Shown: positions 8,689 through 18,311 of the stretch, piece by piece | Layout of the letters: every line of letters starts with the position of its first letter | Position numbering within the stretch: position 1 is the stretch's first letter | Assembly: GCA_015146655.1 (NCBI GenBank) | Contig: VKHL01000016.1 | Span: forward strand, 1-64,000 | DNA from: Ochromonas danica | Taxonomy: Eukaryota; Sar; Chrysophyceae; Chromulinales; Chromulinaceae | DNA length: 64,000 nt | Direction: 5' to 3' | Position numbers and translations under genes: made by a program | The notes under the pieces: generated by a model | What the model saw: only the letters and a program-made list of their open reading frames with translations | What the model was told of the DNA's origin: nothing | Databases searched by the model: none

Positions 8689-10188
8689 ATGCTATCTCGA
8701 CTTGACCTTCTCTCGGCTATTGCCATTCTCAGTCTCATTAGTCTTCTTCCAATACATGGTAGAAGACTTCGACATCATGATCAAGGTCTAACAGAGGAGA
8801 ATCCTCTTCTCTTGCACAATACTACCACCACCAATAACACAACAACAATCCTCCCCACACCTACCAATCCTACTATCACTGGATCTCCACCTTGTATCCC
8901 TATTAGTGGAAAGACAGCTCTGATTATAGGAGAGGATTATAATTCAATTAAAAATTATAGTCAAGCATTTCCAAGTCATTCTCAACCTTTTGGTTTAATG
9001 TCTTATACTGCCTTAAGCAATGACTATGGTCATCTAACAGGTTTACGACAACCTATTGACTATGGGTCAGGTATTCAATGGGTGGACGGATTAACTTCTC
9101 TATACCCAACTTCTGCTATTCAATTAGGATTATGGATTAAAGGACAATTAGATGGAATAATTCAAGGAGAATATGATAACGAGATTAATGCCTTAGCTAA
9201 CTATATCAATGAAACCTTAACACATGCTTTTTATTTACGTATAGGATATGAATTTGATAGTTTAGAAAATAATTATGATAATAGAAGTTATCAATTAGCC
9301 TATCAATATATTGTCCAAAAATTTCATGAACAAGAAGTTACAAATGTTCATTTTGTATGGCATGCATCAGGTTTTAAACCAAGAGATAATATGAATTATC
9401 AAGATTGGTTTCCAGGAAAAGAATATGTTGATTGGTGTGGAATTTCTTTATTCCAACAACCATATGAATGTTCAACATCTTCTTATTGTGTTATGGAATA
9501 TCCACAAAAAGTTGCTGATTTTTGTACAAGTTTAAATATTCCTCTAATGATTGCAGAATCTACCCCATTTGGTGGAATTGTAGAAGATAAGACAGTTCAT
9601 GGTAATCCAGATGTTGTTAATGAAGCAGGTTTTAAAGGTTCCACATGGTCTATCTGGTTTTTACCTGTGTTTCATTTTATTGCAACGAACAATGTTCGTA
9701 TATGGTGTTATATTAATAGTAATTGGGATGCTTTCCCAATGTGGGCTGAAAAACATGAGAAAGGTGTTGAATGGGGTGATAGTCGATTAGAAGCATTTGA
9801 TGAAATTAAAGAAAGATGGAATAAAATTGTTCTTTCTTCTCATCGTTCTATGAAGACCTATCAACTCGTTGATGATGATGGTAGTGATGATGATGAAGGT
9901 GTTGAGGAGACATCTTTATGTGAGAATATTCCTCTTCCTAAGACTAAACCTAGTCCTACTACTAGTGCTTCTACTAATAATACTTCACCATCTAATCATC
10001 ATAATAAGCATCATCGTGCTAGTCTAGAAGAAGAATTGGAAATTGGTGTGAAAGACATTGTGGTTATGTTGTTAGAATTCACTGAAATGGTGTTGATCTT
10101 AGGCTTTGTTCTGACCTGCTTTATCTTGATTGTCAATTGTTGTCATAAAGTCTACCAATCTCAACAAGGATATACCATTATCCAATAA
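8689..10188 (+). CDS. GH26-like glycoside hydrolase, secreted/type I membrane
   Basis: 499 residues, intronless. Order: signal peptide (about 1-23); RRLRHHDQGLTEEN; Thr/Asn-rich linker with N-glycosylation sequons (about 44-66); catalytic domain about 75-385; acidic DDDGSDDDEG linker; Thr/Ser/Asn-rich stretch; one transmembrane helix about 465-487; short tail. RIGYEFD (E188) and PLMIAEST (E290) fit the acid/base and nucleophile Glu of GH26-type clan A (beta/alpha)8 hydrolases, a family that includes beta-mannanases. The fold assignment rests on these motifs plus aromatic-rich strands (WHASG, DWCGISLF, WSIWF). A cell-surface enzyme acting on mannan-like or mixed-linkage glucan is inferred. Two truncated copies lie upstream. 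Start chosen at the Met just before the hydrophobic core. Confidence 0.7.
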   Translation: MLSRLDLLSAIAILSLISLLPIHGRRLRHHDQGLTEENPLLLHNTTTTNNTTTILPTPTNPTITGSPPCIPISGKTALIIGEDYNSIKNYSQAFPSHSQPFGLMSYTALSNDYGHLTGLRQPIDYGSGIQWVDGLTSLYPTSAIQLGLWIKGQLDGIIQGEYDNEINALANYINETLTHAFYLRIGYEFDSLENNYDNRSYQLAYQYIVQKFHEQEVTNVHFVWHASGFKPRDNMNYQDWFPGKEYVDWCGISLFQQPYECSTSSYCVMEYPQKVADFCTSLNIPLMIAESTPFGGIVEDKTVHGNPDVVNEAGFKGSTWSIWFLPVFHFIATNNVRIWCYINSNWDAFPMWAEKHEKGVEWGDSRLEAFDEIKERWNKIVLSSHRSMKTYQLVDDDGSDDDEGVEETSLCENIPLPKTKPSPTTSASTNNTSPSNHHNKHHRASLEEELEIGVKDIVVMLLEFTEMVLILGFVLTCFILIVNCCHKVYQSQQGYTIIQ

Positions 10189-10684
10189 AACCACCTTGAA
10201 CCTTACTTAACCTTGCAAGTGAAAAACAGAGTTACTCTAGTAATGATACTAAGTTAAATCCAACTAAGCATGATAGTCATAATGCTTATTTTCTTCATCC
10301 AGTTTTCTGCCTTGTAAGTCCAAACATACCATATTGTTGTAAGCCCAAATTTTCGAGAAAGTGTGGTATTTTTTAAGGTTGATTAGTTCACTTAGAACAT
10401 GCGTATGCTCTGATTTTTCTTGCCAGTCATTTAAGGATCTCGAGGACACTATTGAATATTTACATCTTCATTTATACCCTTCGTGTTACTGTAGTCATGT
10501 TTATTACAGTCTCAATTTGCCAGAATCTGAAGATCTAGCTTCTGGTAACGGTGATATCTTCCATTGAAAGAAAGAAATAAAATAATAAATAAAAGTCAAT
10601 AATATATAATATATATAGAGAGATAAGTAGCTGTTGTGAGATAAGTATTTTGCTAGTATTTAATCTTTGACTATCATCCATCCC
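10189..10684. other. Intergenic between GH26-like gene and coiled-coil gene
   Basis: Presumed 3' UTR, then an A/T-rich stretch (about 10565-10620, TATA-like AATATATAATATATATAG) some 60-120 bp before the next ATG, a likely promoter. Short open frames on both strands here have no supporting features. Confidence 0.4.
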
Positions 10685-11530
10685 ATGGCTTCCTCCTCTT
10701 ATTCCTCTAGTAAGCGAAATGATAAGGGCAATCCGAATTTCATGATCCAGAATCGTAAGTTAAACTACTTTTCCTCATTCTGCTACTATCACTCAATCAC
10801 TTTCTCTTCTTCACTTTTGACACTGTGATAACTTCTCTACTACTTACCCTATCCCCTTCACTACCCTATTCCCTTCCCTTCCCCTGCTACAATATACATT
10901 CACTTACTCTCTCACACTCATTCACTCATCCCCTCTCCCCCCTACAAATATTCGCTGACTCATACTCATTCACTCATTCACTCATTCACTCATTCACTCA
11001 CTCACTCACTCACTCATTCACTTACTCACTCTGATTCACTTACTCACTCCTCCCCCCGCCCCGCATATATTCGCTGACTCACACTCATTCATTCACTTAC
11101 TCTCTCACTCTGATTCACTTACTCACTGACTCACTCATTGGTTGTCTCTGTGTCTCTCATAATGATATTGCTGTCTGGATATCTTCATCAGAGCTTCAAC
11201 TTCTTCGAACAGAACGTGAAAAGTTAGTTTCCTTGTGATTATTGTCTGACTCCTTGACTTGACTTGACTTGACTTGACCTCCACCACTTCTCTCTACTAT
11301 TGTCTGTCACTCTATTGTATAGAGTGATCTCAGATATCTTTGCCCTCGAAGAAGAACGAAAGGCAATTCTAGACACATTACCAAAGGTCTACCATGAACT
11401 ACTCAAGTTACGTGAAAGTCTGAGTCATGCGGAAGAAGAGCAACGCCTCTTCCAACATGCTATCCGAGAGATCGAGAAGAACTATGGCGACTATCTCTTC
11501 TCACCAGAATTCTTTGCTGATCATGACTGA
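10685..11530 (+). CDS. Small coiled-coil protein, possibly SSNA1/DIP13-like
   Basis: Three exons, 10685-10754, 11192-11222 and 11323-11530, give 102 residues and close in frame. The protein is a Ser/Lys/Asn N terminus followed by a nearly continuous amphipathic coiled coil (LLRTEREKVISDIFALEEER, then ...IREIEKNYGDYL). Length, an LEEER heptad start and a final AI.EIE..Y block resemble SSNA1/NA14/DIP13, microtubule-associated proteins of basal bodies and axonemes. This is similarity by eye, and other small coiled-coil proteins are possible. Exon 2 is only 31 nt. Intron 1 (437 nt) is full of CACT/CATT repeats. Confidence 0.55.
10900..11135. repeat. (CACT/CATT)n simple repeats within an intron
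   Basis: Long runs of CATTCACT and CACTCACT tetranucleotide repeats with interspersed ATTCGCTGACTCA, all in intron 1 of the coiled-coil gene. A local duplication of the CAAATATTCGCTGACTCA/GCATATATTCGCTGACTCA block is visible at about 10945 and 11063. Confidence 0.7.
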
Positions 11531-11935
11531 GGGGTAGGTGGCAAGGGTATTGAGGGACAGGGACAGGGACGGTCTCGTTCACCCCTGCCCTGCTCTTAGT
11601 CTTCCTTGCACGAACTCACTCATTCACTCCTTGTCTAGTCTTGTCTCCTCTTTGTTCATATGGTTCTGTGTACTCAGTGTAAGAAAACCATCTTATTCCA
11701 GAAGTTTTAGACTTCCTTCCCACAACTTCTAACAGCTGCTACCTCTGTGTGTCCTGGACAACCGCTGTGTGCATGACATGACTGCGTGGTGTGTGAGGGT
11801 GATTACCCTTACATCTGACACGACAAGATTTCTCTGGGAAATGAAAGAAGTGACATTAGTTCCGTATTTACAGGAAAGAAGAAAGGAAGTCTAGTCATAT
11901 CCACCAAGTCTAGAGGAGGAGGAAGTTGAGTCCTC
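11531..11935. other. Intergenic, convergent 3' ends
   Basis: Gap between the stop of the coiled-coil gene and the stop of the minus-strand twin-CX9C gene. Contains GGGACAGGGACAGGGACGG (about 11555-11571) and more CACTCATT repeats. No gene recognised. Confidence 0.4.
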
Positions 11936-12267
11936 TTAAGAGTTTCTACGTCTCTCGGCGATAATAGCGTCATGTTCGATTTGACGACATTTGCGATACT
12001 CATCAAAGAAGCCTGAAGCACCACAGGAGTCAATCAGGCAGAGGTAGAGGTAGAGGGGTGGGTATAGTGTGACTTACTCTTGCAAGCCATGCGGTTTCCA
12101 GGATTTTCTTCTAGACACTTATAGGACTCTTGAGCTCGTTGTGTGCACACACCCTGCAACTTGGTGGGCACTTTCTTAGAGTCACTACCAGTAGTGGTGG
12201 TAGTGTCTGCACTATTCTTCCTAGTCGAGGGGTACTGATGGAGCGTGGCGATATCTTCACTTTGCAT
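11936..12267 (-). CDS. COX23: Twin CX9C protein, Cox23/CHCHD7-like
   Basis: Two exons (12078-12267 and 11936-12012 on the minus strand) give 88 residues. The C-terminal half holds two CX9C motifs, C-TQRAQESYK-C and C-KSFFDEYRK-C, 10 residues apart. These form the CHCH helix-turn-helix with two disulfides. The CLEENPGN between the motifs and the CRQ...AERRRNS tail match the Cox23/CHCHD7 pattern. Members are imported into the mitochondrial intermembrane space by Mia40/Erv1 and take part in cytochrome oxidase (copper) assembly. The ~40-residue Ser/Thr/Lys N terminus has no domain. Without the splice the second motif is lost, which supports the model. CMC-type relatives are the main alternative. 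Confidence 0.75.
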
Positions 12268-12558
12268 TTTATTTCTTACTACTTCAACTAGACTATTCCA
12301 AGAAAGGTAGGTAGTAAGGTCGAGGAGAGAGAGAGAGAGCAGGGGGGGAAAGGGCTCTTCTCGTTGGTGATGATTTCATCCTTCACCTCCCCTCAGCAGC
12401 AAGAAGGAAGCAGAGTATTGCTGTATTGCGCGGGAAGCTTATTTCCATGGAACAGATACTCACTTTAAGTTAATTCCACGGAATAGGCCATGCTATTAAC
12501 CACGCATCACAGTAATAATCTCATCTGGTCCATTTCTCTTTGATTTGTCTGTGGAGTG
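12268..12558. promoter_or_regulatory. Divergent promoter, Cox23-like / small helical protein
   Basis: A 291-bp shared upstream region. It contains (GA)n at about 12322-12338, the palindrome TTCCATGGAA at 12443-12452, TTAAGTTAA at 12465-12473 and TTCCACGGAA at 12474-12483. All three motif types recur in other promoters of the window. Function of the motifs is inferred only from recurrence. Confidence 0.45.
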
Positions 12559-12918
12559 ATGACAACGAAAGAGACCATACTTTCTGATTTAAATGATGCA
12601 GAGAAGTTAATCATGGAGGCACTTTCTCTAGCTTCTAAAAGCTGTTCCCTCCTAGAAGAAACCCCATTTATTGATTCAGTGACTCTGGCAGACCTCTCGC
12701 AGCGCTTCTTCCTCGCTGTGGATGGAGCACACTCGAAGATTCTCAGCCATGCCTCACTCATTGCTTCAGTGACTACTTCTGAGGTCGAGGACTTTGAAGC
12801 GTTTGTGGAGGAGGAGAACAAGCGACTGGATGCCCTCGCTTCTTCCCTCCCCACCGCCAGTGGCGCTACCACCACCGGGGAAAGAGCAGTCAGTCAGGAT
12901 GATATATCTGGTCGATGA
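12559..12918 (+). CDS. Small helical protein, possibly Mediator subunit 11-like
   Basis: Single exon, 119 residues from the first ATG; the codon before it is GTG. The N-terminal 80 residues form two predicted amphipathic helices (ILSDLNDAEKLIMEALSLAS, then FFLAVDGAHSKILSHASLI), followed by an acidic/Ser-Thr tail. The length and the L.D.E.LI.EAL..AS pattern fit MED11, a head-module subunit of Mediator that pairs with MED22. The match is weak. It could equally be another small helical-bundle protein, so no symbol is assigned. Confidence 0.5.
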   Translation: MTTKETILSDLNDAEKLIMEALSLASKSCSLLEETPFIDSVTLADLSQRFFLAVDGAHSKILSHASLIASVTTSEVEDFEAFVEEENKRLDALASSLPTASGATTTGERAVSQDDISGR

Positions 12919-13106
12919 TGGTCTTTCCTAGTCATAATTAACTGTTAGGAAAAGATGGAGGAGGAGGGGGGTATCTCTATCTATTGTAGATGAGAAGGAG
13001 TGAATCAGGGTTATCTGTACATAATACATAAATTTGAAGAGTATCATAGAAGACTATCATACAAGGGTGTTGGTGATGGTCGCGGTGAAGGAGGAAGAGC
13101 ACGTTG

Positions 13107-14203
13107 TTAGTTGGTGTTCATGTAGTTCGAGCCCGTGCCTGTCACCTATAGCAGTTCATCATGTAACGTCATAAGAGGTGAAATGCTGCCACGGTCATCT
13201 AACTGTCCCTCAGACTAGTTAGGTATTTAGATAGTTAGGTCTCACCTGCTTGATGGTCTTAGGCGAACAGAGAGCGGGGACGAGACTATCATCACAGAAC
13301 GACCCCAGGCAGTCATCTAGTCCACAACACATCAGATCAAGACTTCTTCATAATGGCTGCTGACATGAAGAAGATACCTAACTTACCATCAGAGGAGCAG
13401 ATAGAGGAAGAGGTGACATTGCTGTCATAGGAGGTGGGGAAGAGGTACTTGTTACCATAGACTCTCACAGGGGATGGGTTGGAAGAATAGCAAGTGTAAT
13501 TCGAGGTAGTGGTAGCGGAAGTGTTGTAGACACAAGAGTCAATCTCAATGTAGGTAGTATTGATTGGCACGGCTACGGGCACGAAGGATGAAGGAGGGAC
13601 AAAGCGATTGCATGCTTCAAACTCATCAATTGTTGTACAGGCTGCTTGATAGACCATAGAATATTTATCATAACGAACTTGATGGACGGAATAGAGACAG
13701 GGTTTAACACGCAAATAGTAATCGCCATAGTTATTAAAAGGTAAGACCTTGGTAGTGGTAGTGTCAATATTACCATCAGAGGCACAATTGATTCCACAGA
13801 TAAGTGGATCAGGACAGTTGTATTCTATGATGAAATCAATACAGACTTTGATATAGAGTTGATGGTCAGTGAGAGAGCCCACCTCAGGACTGGTAGTACA
13901 GCCTGCTTGGCGAATACAATCACCAAAGAATTGTTTGGCACAAGAACATAAGGTTGTAGCATCATTAGCAGGACCATTAAAGAGTTTACAAAGAAGGAAT
14001 TGATATTCACATTGAGCTGCTGCTGTTGTATCACAACCTGGTGGATAAGCACCACGATATCCTCCTCCTTGACTATTCTGTGGTAGTAATAGTAGTAATA
14101 GTAGATGGAGAAGGAGAAGGTGGTATAGGAGATGATGAGGTAGGTTGAAGAAGAATGAAAGGGAAGAGGTAGAAGTTCTCTTCTTTACATGACACGTCAT
14201 CAT
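13107..14203 (-). CDS. Secreted cysteine-rich protein, unknown family
   Basis: Three exons (13387-14203, 13246-13316, 13107-13145), 308 residues. The N terminus MMTCHVKKRTSTSS precedes a strongly hydrophobic Leu-rich segment (about 16-41), a signal peptide or anchor, then GGGYRGAYPPGC. The next ~100 residues hold a Cys-dense block (QCEYQFLLCK, TLCSCAKQFFGDC, RQAGCTT, VCIDF, YNCPDPLICGINC). The rest has scattered Cys and N-glycosylation sequons. The last two exons encode DDCLGSFCDDSLVPALC and a short tail; they are supported by splice sites and by continuity of the Cys pattern. Unrelated by eye to the 0.4-8.2 kb family. Function unknown; likely extracellular or surface. Confidence 0.7.
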
Positions 14204-14447
14204 CCTGCTGTGAAATGAAATTTGGATTGTGAAATGAAATGATGGACATATTGACTGACTGAGATGGAGCGTTTCTCTTTTGAAAAACAGTTTTTGTTTT
14301 TGAAAGAGTGTTTGTTGTTCGACCAGTCCAGATATTCAAACTTCTAGATCTTCAGATCTCTAGAATTCCAAAGTGCTAGACCAGAGTTGGTTCGACGACG
14401 TTGGATAGCTTTGATGAGTGAGTGTAGTGGACTGGAAGTGAGAAAAC

Positions 14448-16680
14448 ATGTTGTCCTACTTCCTCCTGCTTCTCACTTCTCTCTGGCTGGTGGCAGTCTT
14501 TAAAGTCTTTATCCTGGATGACGGTCATGTCTCCTCCTCCTCCTCCTCCCACCTGACTACCCCTTATCGTCCACACATCATCCAATCAACACATGATCAT
14601 CAGGTAATTTCTGGAGATCTCTCTCATATGCAAGGAGAAGGGAAAGTGTTTGAGTTTGTGCGTGAGGCAGAGGTAGTAGCAGGAGGAGGAGGAGGACAGG
14701 GTAGTAGTAGTAGTAGTAGTCAACAGAAGAAGAGTGACCTACAGGCCAAGCATCTGACCCTTGCCTCTTCTAACTGGAAGCCTCGAAATGTAGTCATGAA
14801 GAAATACCAACCTTCTCCTCCTCCTCCACCACCACCTCCTCCTCCTGCAGCATCACTACCTCTCCAACCAAACCAAAACAACATCATCCCATCTTCTGAA
14901 CTATCTTGGCCACCTGTCCTATCAGATGGTAGTATACCTCCTCACGAAGGCTATGACGTCATGCCTCTGACTGGTCTACAAGTACCTCGCTTCTGGTCTA
15001 TCCCCTCGGGACAGAACCTCTTCACCTCAGGCAAGAAGACGACAGAAGGTGGTCTAGAGACGATCTTCCTTATGATTGCCTCTTATCGTGACTTCCAATG
15101 TCGTGAAACAATCACTTCAGCATTTAATCGAGCAGATCATCCTGAAAGACTCTTTATTGCTGCCGTTGATCAAGTTATTCCAGGTGATATTGGTTGTCTT
15201 GATTTAGAAATACCATGTGAACAAGATCCTTTACAAGCAATTTGTAAATATCGACAACAGATTGCAGTGTATAAAATGGATGCTCAAATGGCAACAGGAC
15301 CTGTTACAGCAAGACATGTAGGAGATAGAATGTATCGTGGTGAATATTTTGTAATGCAATTAGATGCTCATTGTCAATTTGTAAGACATTGGGATACAAA
15401 GATTATTGATCAATGGAAGATGACTCATAATGAAATGGCAGTCTTAAGGTAGGTAGTAGGTGTGTATCATGTGATCTACCTTATCTATCATATGTCATGT
15501 GATGATGTTATGTCATGGGTGGTGGTAATTAGTTCCTATCTCACAGATGTACAAGGATCTTTTACACCAGAAGGAGATTCAGCGAGAGATACTAGACCAA
15601 TCATGTGTAATAGGTAAGAGAGAATATCCATTCCATACCATACTGTGCTATGCTATGCTATATTATACTCTATGTTGAACACTAAACTATGTTAAATACT
15701 ATACTATACATATACTAGCTATGCACTAGCGCTATACTTTATGGTATACACTACACTACACTATACTATGTAAAACACTATACTATACATATACTAGCTA
15801 TGTACTACACTTTGTACTATGTACTATACTTTGTGGTATACACTACACTACACTACAATACACACTATATGTTATACTGTACACTACACTATACTATACT
15901 ATGTTAAACGCTATACTGTGTGTACATGTATATATATGTTGTGCACTACTCTTTACACTATACACTATACGATAGTACACTATACATTGTGTATGCTATG
16001 TTATACTATACACCACACTATACAATGATATTGTGCAAGAATGAGTGACATCTGTGGCATCTCTCTCTTTTTGTCTGTCTTCTGATTTACAGTGACTTTG
16101 AAGGATTAATGCCTGCTCGCTATCTACGCCATGGATCACAACCTGAGGACTACCCCATCATAAGAGACATGCCTCAATTGCAACCCTTCTGGGCTGCTGG
16201 CTTCTCCTTCTCCAGGGGTCACTTCAAGATTCAAGTGCCTTACGATGGCTACCAGCCCATGGTCTTCCAGGCAAGTTATAAACATTTGACTTGCCCATAA
16301 CGATAACGAAGCCATCACTCACTCATGATTGTTATGGTATTATATTACGTAATTAGGGCGAGGAGATTGCGATTGGAATTCGCGGGTTTACCTATGGATA
16401 TGATTTCTATGCTCCACGAGACAGTGTTGTCTTCCATGAATATGCTGACAATTCAGCAAGACGGAAGAAGATTCACATGTTCTGGGAGAATGGTGGTAAG
16501 CATGCTGGAGAAGGGCAGAAGTCATTGCGTCGAGCAACAAGTGTCATTGGAATGGCACCTGATATTGATCCTAATAGCTGGGATCACAGTGAACTTGATC
16601 GATATGGTTTAGGAACAGGTCAGTCAGTCAACCTTACTTAGATTGCTACTTGATGCTAATGAAGGTGTGCTTGTTGTACA

Positions 16681-16736
<56 letters not shown>

Positions 16737-17166
16737 AGTTCGCAATCTGTCCTTGTTCTATAAGATATTTCTGATTGATCCTGTAGCTCGTCAAGCTGTA
16801 CAACTTTGCCCTTTTGTCAATTCTGGAATTATGCATCGAGACTTCCAACCTCATTTACGTCCAGATCATCTTGGTATTGATTATAGCGGCCTTGAAAATT
16901 ACAATACTTATAGCAAGATAGAAGCTTTCTATGTCAAGCAGCATCCTTACTTCGAGAAGATTCTTCGCAAAGGTATTGAAAGTCGGGATCTACGTCTCTT
17001 AAAGGAACAAATTCCCTTTGCAGAGCGAGTTCAACTTCATAAGCGTATGCCAGATCTTGTAGCTCAGGCCAAGCAAGTTTTAAGTGAACTACAGAAGGAA
17101 GCTGCTAGTGGGAACAAACCACCGCCTGGACCAGCAATCCGTCTCAATCGAGGGAACAATCCTTAA
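14448..17166 (+). CDS. Type II membrane GlcNAc-type glycosyltransferase (PF11397)
   Basis: Five exons (14448-15448, 15533-15613, 16093-16270, 16357-16618, 16787-17166), 633 residues. A signal-anchor helix (about 3-22) is followed by a Ser/Pro-rich stem with a long proline run. The catalytic domain starts at IFLMIASYRDFQC and carries FVMQLDAHCQF (the DXD-like metal site), SSYLTDVQGSF, F.AAGFSFSRGHF and FTYGYDFYAP. These are hallmarks of the family that includes Skp1-hydroxyproline GlcNAc transferase. The Dictyostelium Skp1 enzyme is cytosolic; the anchor here implies Golgi/ER. Intron 3 uses a GC-AG donor (GCAAGT at 16271). Intron 4 contains an ATG-trinucleotide repeat and intron 2 a degenerate CTATAC repeat. 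Sugar donor and acceptor are not deducible. Confidence 0.8.
15640..16030. repeat. Degenerate CTATAC-type minisatellite in an intron
   Basis: Within intron 2 of the glycosyltransferase gene. Runs of ACTATACTATAC and ACACTACACTAC alternate. A longer unit of about 80 bp containing ACTATACATATACTAGCTATG occurs at about 15700 and again at about 15780. Confidence 0.6.
16681..16737. repeat. (ATG)n microsatellite, about 18 units, intronic
   Basis: Uninterrupted ATG/TGA trinucleotides in the last intron of the glycosyltransferase gene, close to the acceptor at 16787. In frame it would read poly-Met or poly-His on the other strand, but the exon model excludes it from the protein. Confidence 0.8.
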
Positions 17167-17379
17167 AGACAAGCAAGAAGTGAGCAACAGGTAAGGATTG
17201 GAAGAAGCATCTGCCTGCATTTCCACGAAACAGTTTGGAGTTGGGAATAATGTAGCTTTGGGAAGTGGAGGAGGGAAAGCTTTGCTTCATTTGTATATTT
17301 TAATTAGCTGCTTTCCATGTAAATCAAATTCAGTTATACCACAACTAAATACTTTGGTCATCTTTTGGAGCAAATCTCA

Positions 17380-17590
17380 TAGCTTAGATTGGTCCATGAC
17401 CATGATAACAACTCCACTATGCATCAAAAAAGGGCAACGTAGACCAAAACTGTCTGTCCAGGACGACGATGAGGTTGAACAGTTACTTGCGCCATTGATC
17501 CATTGGGTGTAGCCACTACGAGCACCTGACCAGGTTGGACCCCTTGTGGTAGAGTAACTTTCATGGTGCGAGAGAGATTTGAGACCAAGT
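17380..17590 (-). pseudogene. Fragment duplicating the last exon of the adjacent PGQ-domain gene
   Basis: About 200 bp closely resembling 18238-18480, the 3' exon plus downstream flank of the gene at 18312. It encodes the KVTLPQGVQPGQVLVVATPNG and HRRPGQTVLV blocks on the minus strand. A stretch of about 16 bp corresponding to the region of the functional gene's stop codon is missing. No upstream exons are present next to it. It looks like a partial tandem duplicate, probably non-functional. Confidence 0.65.
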
Positions 17591-18311
17591 TGCTCTTTCT
17601 TTAACCAGCTTGAGGTGCATCTTAAGGCATGACCACCTGTCTTGCGGTATACTTGAGCATGAATTGAAGCTATTGCTTCACAGCCAAATAGACCTCTCTA
17701 TGGCACGAAGTGAGTGGGACTTCGCACCTAACCTCCACAGAGCACAGGAGTTGCCATAATTTGGCTCTTGTTTGTGATGCAAAACTATCTCAATATGCTA
17801 ATTGAGCAATGTTTTGACCTTAGATTCCATTCATCGCTTGCATAAGAGACCAAATATCATCTGCTCTGTCTGCAGCGTCTGGCTGATTAGCAAAGGGTGT
17901 TACCCAGTTCCTTGACTAGATGGTGTGAAAGTCAATAACCTAATCAAGCCCGATCACAATTTGGGCATTCATAAAAGCGCTGCGAACAGCCTCATTGAAG
18001 AGCTTCATGAGTTGACTTTAGAAGCTAGTAGTGATAAGATAGTAGCTAGTAATGCGGTTTGATTGTACTACAGTAAATGAAGAATGGTTGTAAGTTTTGA
18101 ATAGACGTTAGTTATATAATCTCATACCTGTACATTTCGGTAGGAAATAAATACAGTTGTGCACCTGATATCCCTCTATCAGGGTAGCACACTACTACAC
18201 GCGATAGTTACAATAGCGCTGTATTGCTAAGTTTTCACATAGCTTAGATTGGTCTATGACCATAATAACAACTCTACTATGCGTCAAAAAAGGACAACCT
18301 AGACCAACTCA
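17591..18311. other. Intergenic, no gene recognised
   Basis: Unique sequence between the gene fragment and the functional PGQ-domain gene. No convincing coding region, tRNA or repeat. The part just before 18312 is homologous to the flank of the fragment at 17380-17440, which sets the limits of that duplication. Confidence 0.4.

Larger units (their letters stand above)
6585..8708 (+). repeat. 2,124-bp tandem repeat, unit 2
   Basis: Second head-to-tail unit, matching 4461-6584 without visible difference in the compared segments (truncated GH26-like end, leader, Cys-rich gene, spacer). The homology carries on past 8708 into the 5' part of the intact GH26-like gene and breaks around 9285-9298. 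Confidence 0.85.

Noticed and set aside
4450-10188. RXLR-dEER effector system as in oomycetes
   Set aside because: RRLR plus EEN is present, but the Cys-rich proteins have only HLR, the organism looks like a plastid-bearing alga, and the motif is short. Reported as a shared motif, not as an effector class.
10264-10567. Small open frames on both strands after the GH26-like gene
   Set aside because: No start context, domain or splice support; probably 3' UTR.
16681-16786. Poly-Met N terminus of a separate gene starting at 16681
   Set aside because: It is an ATG microsatellite in an intron. The downstream exon is the last exon of the glycosyltransferase, joined in frame through TGTAG at 16786.
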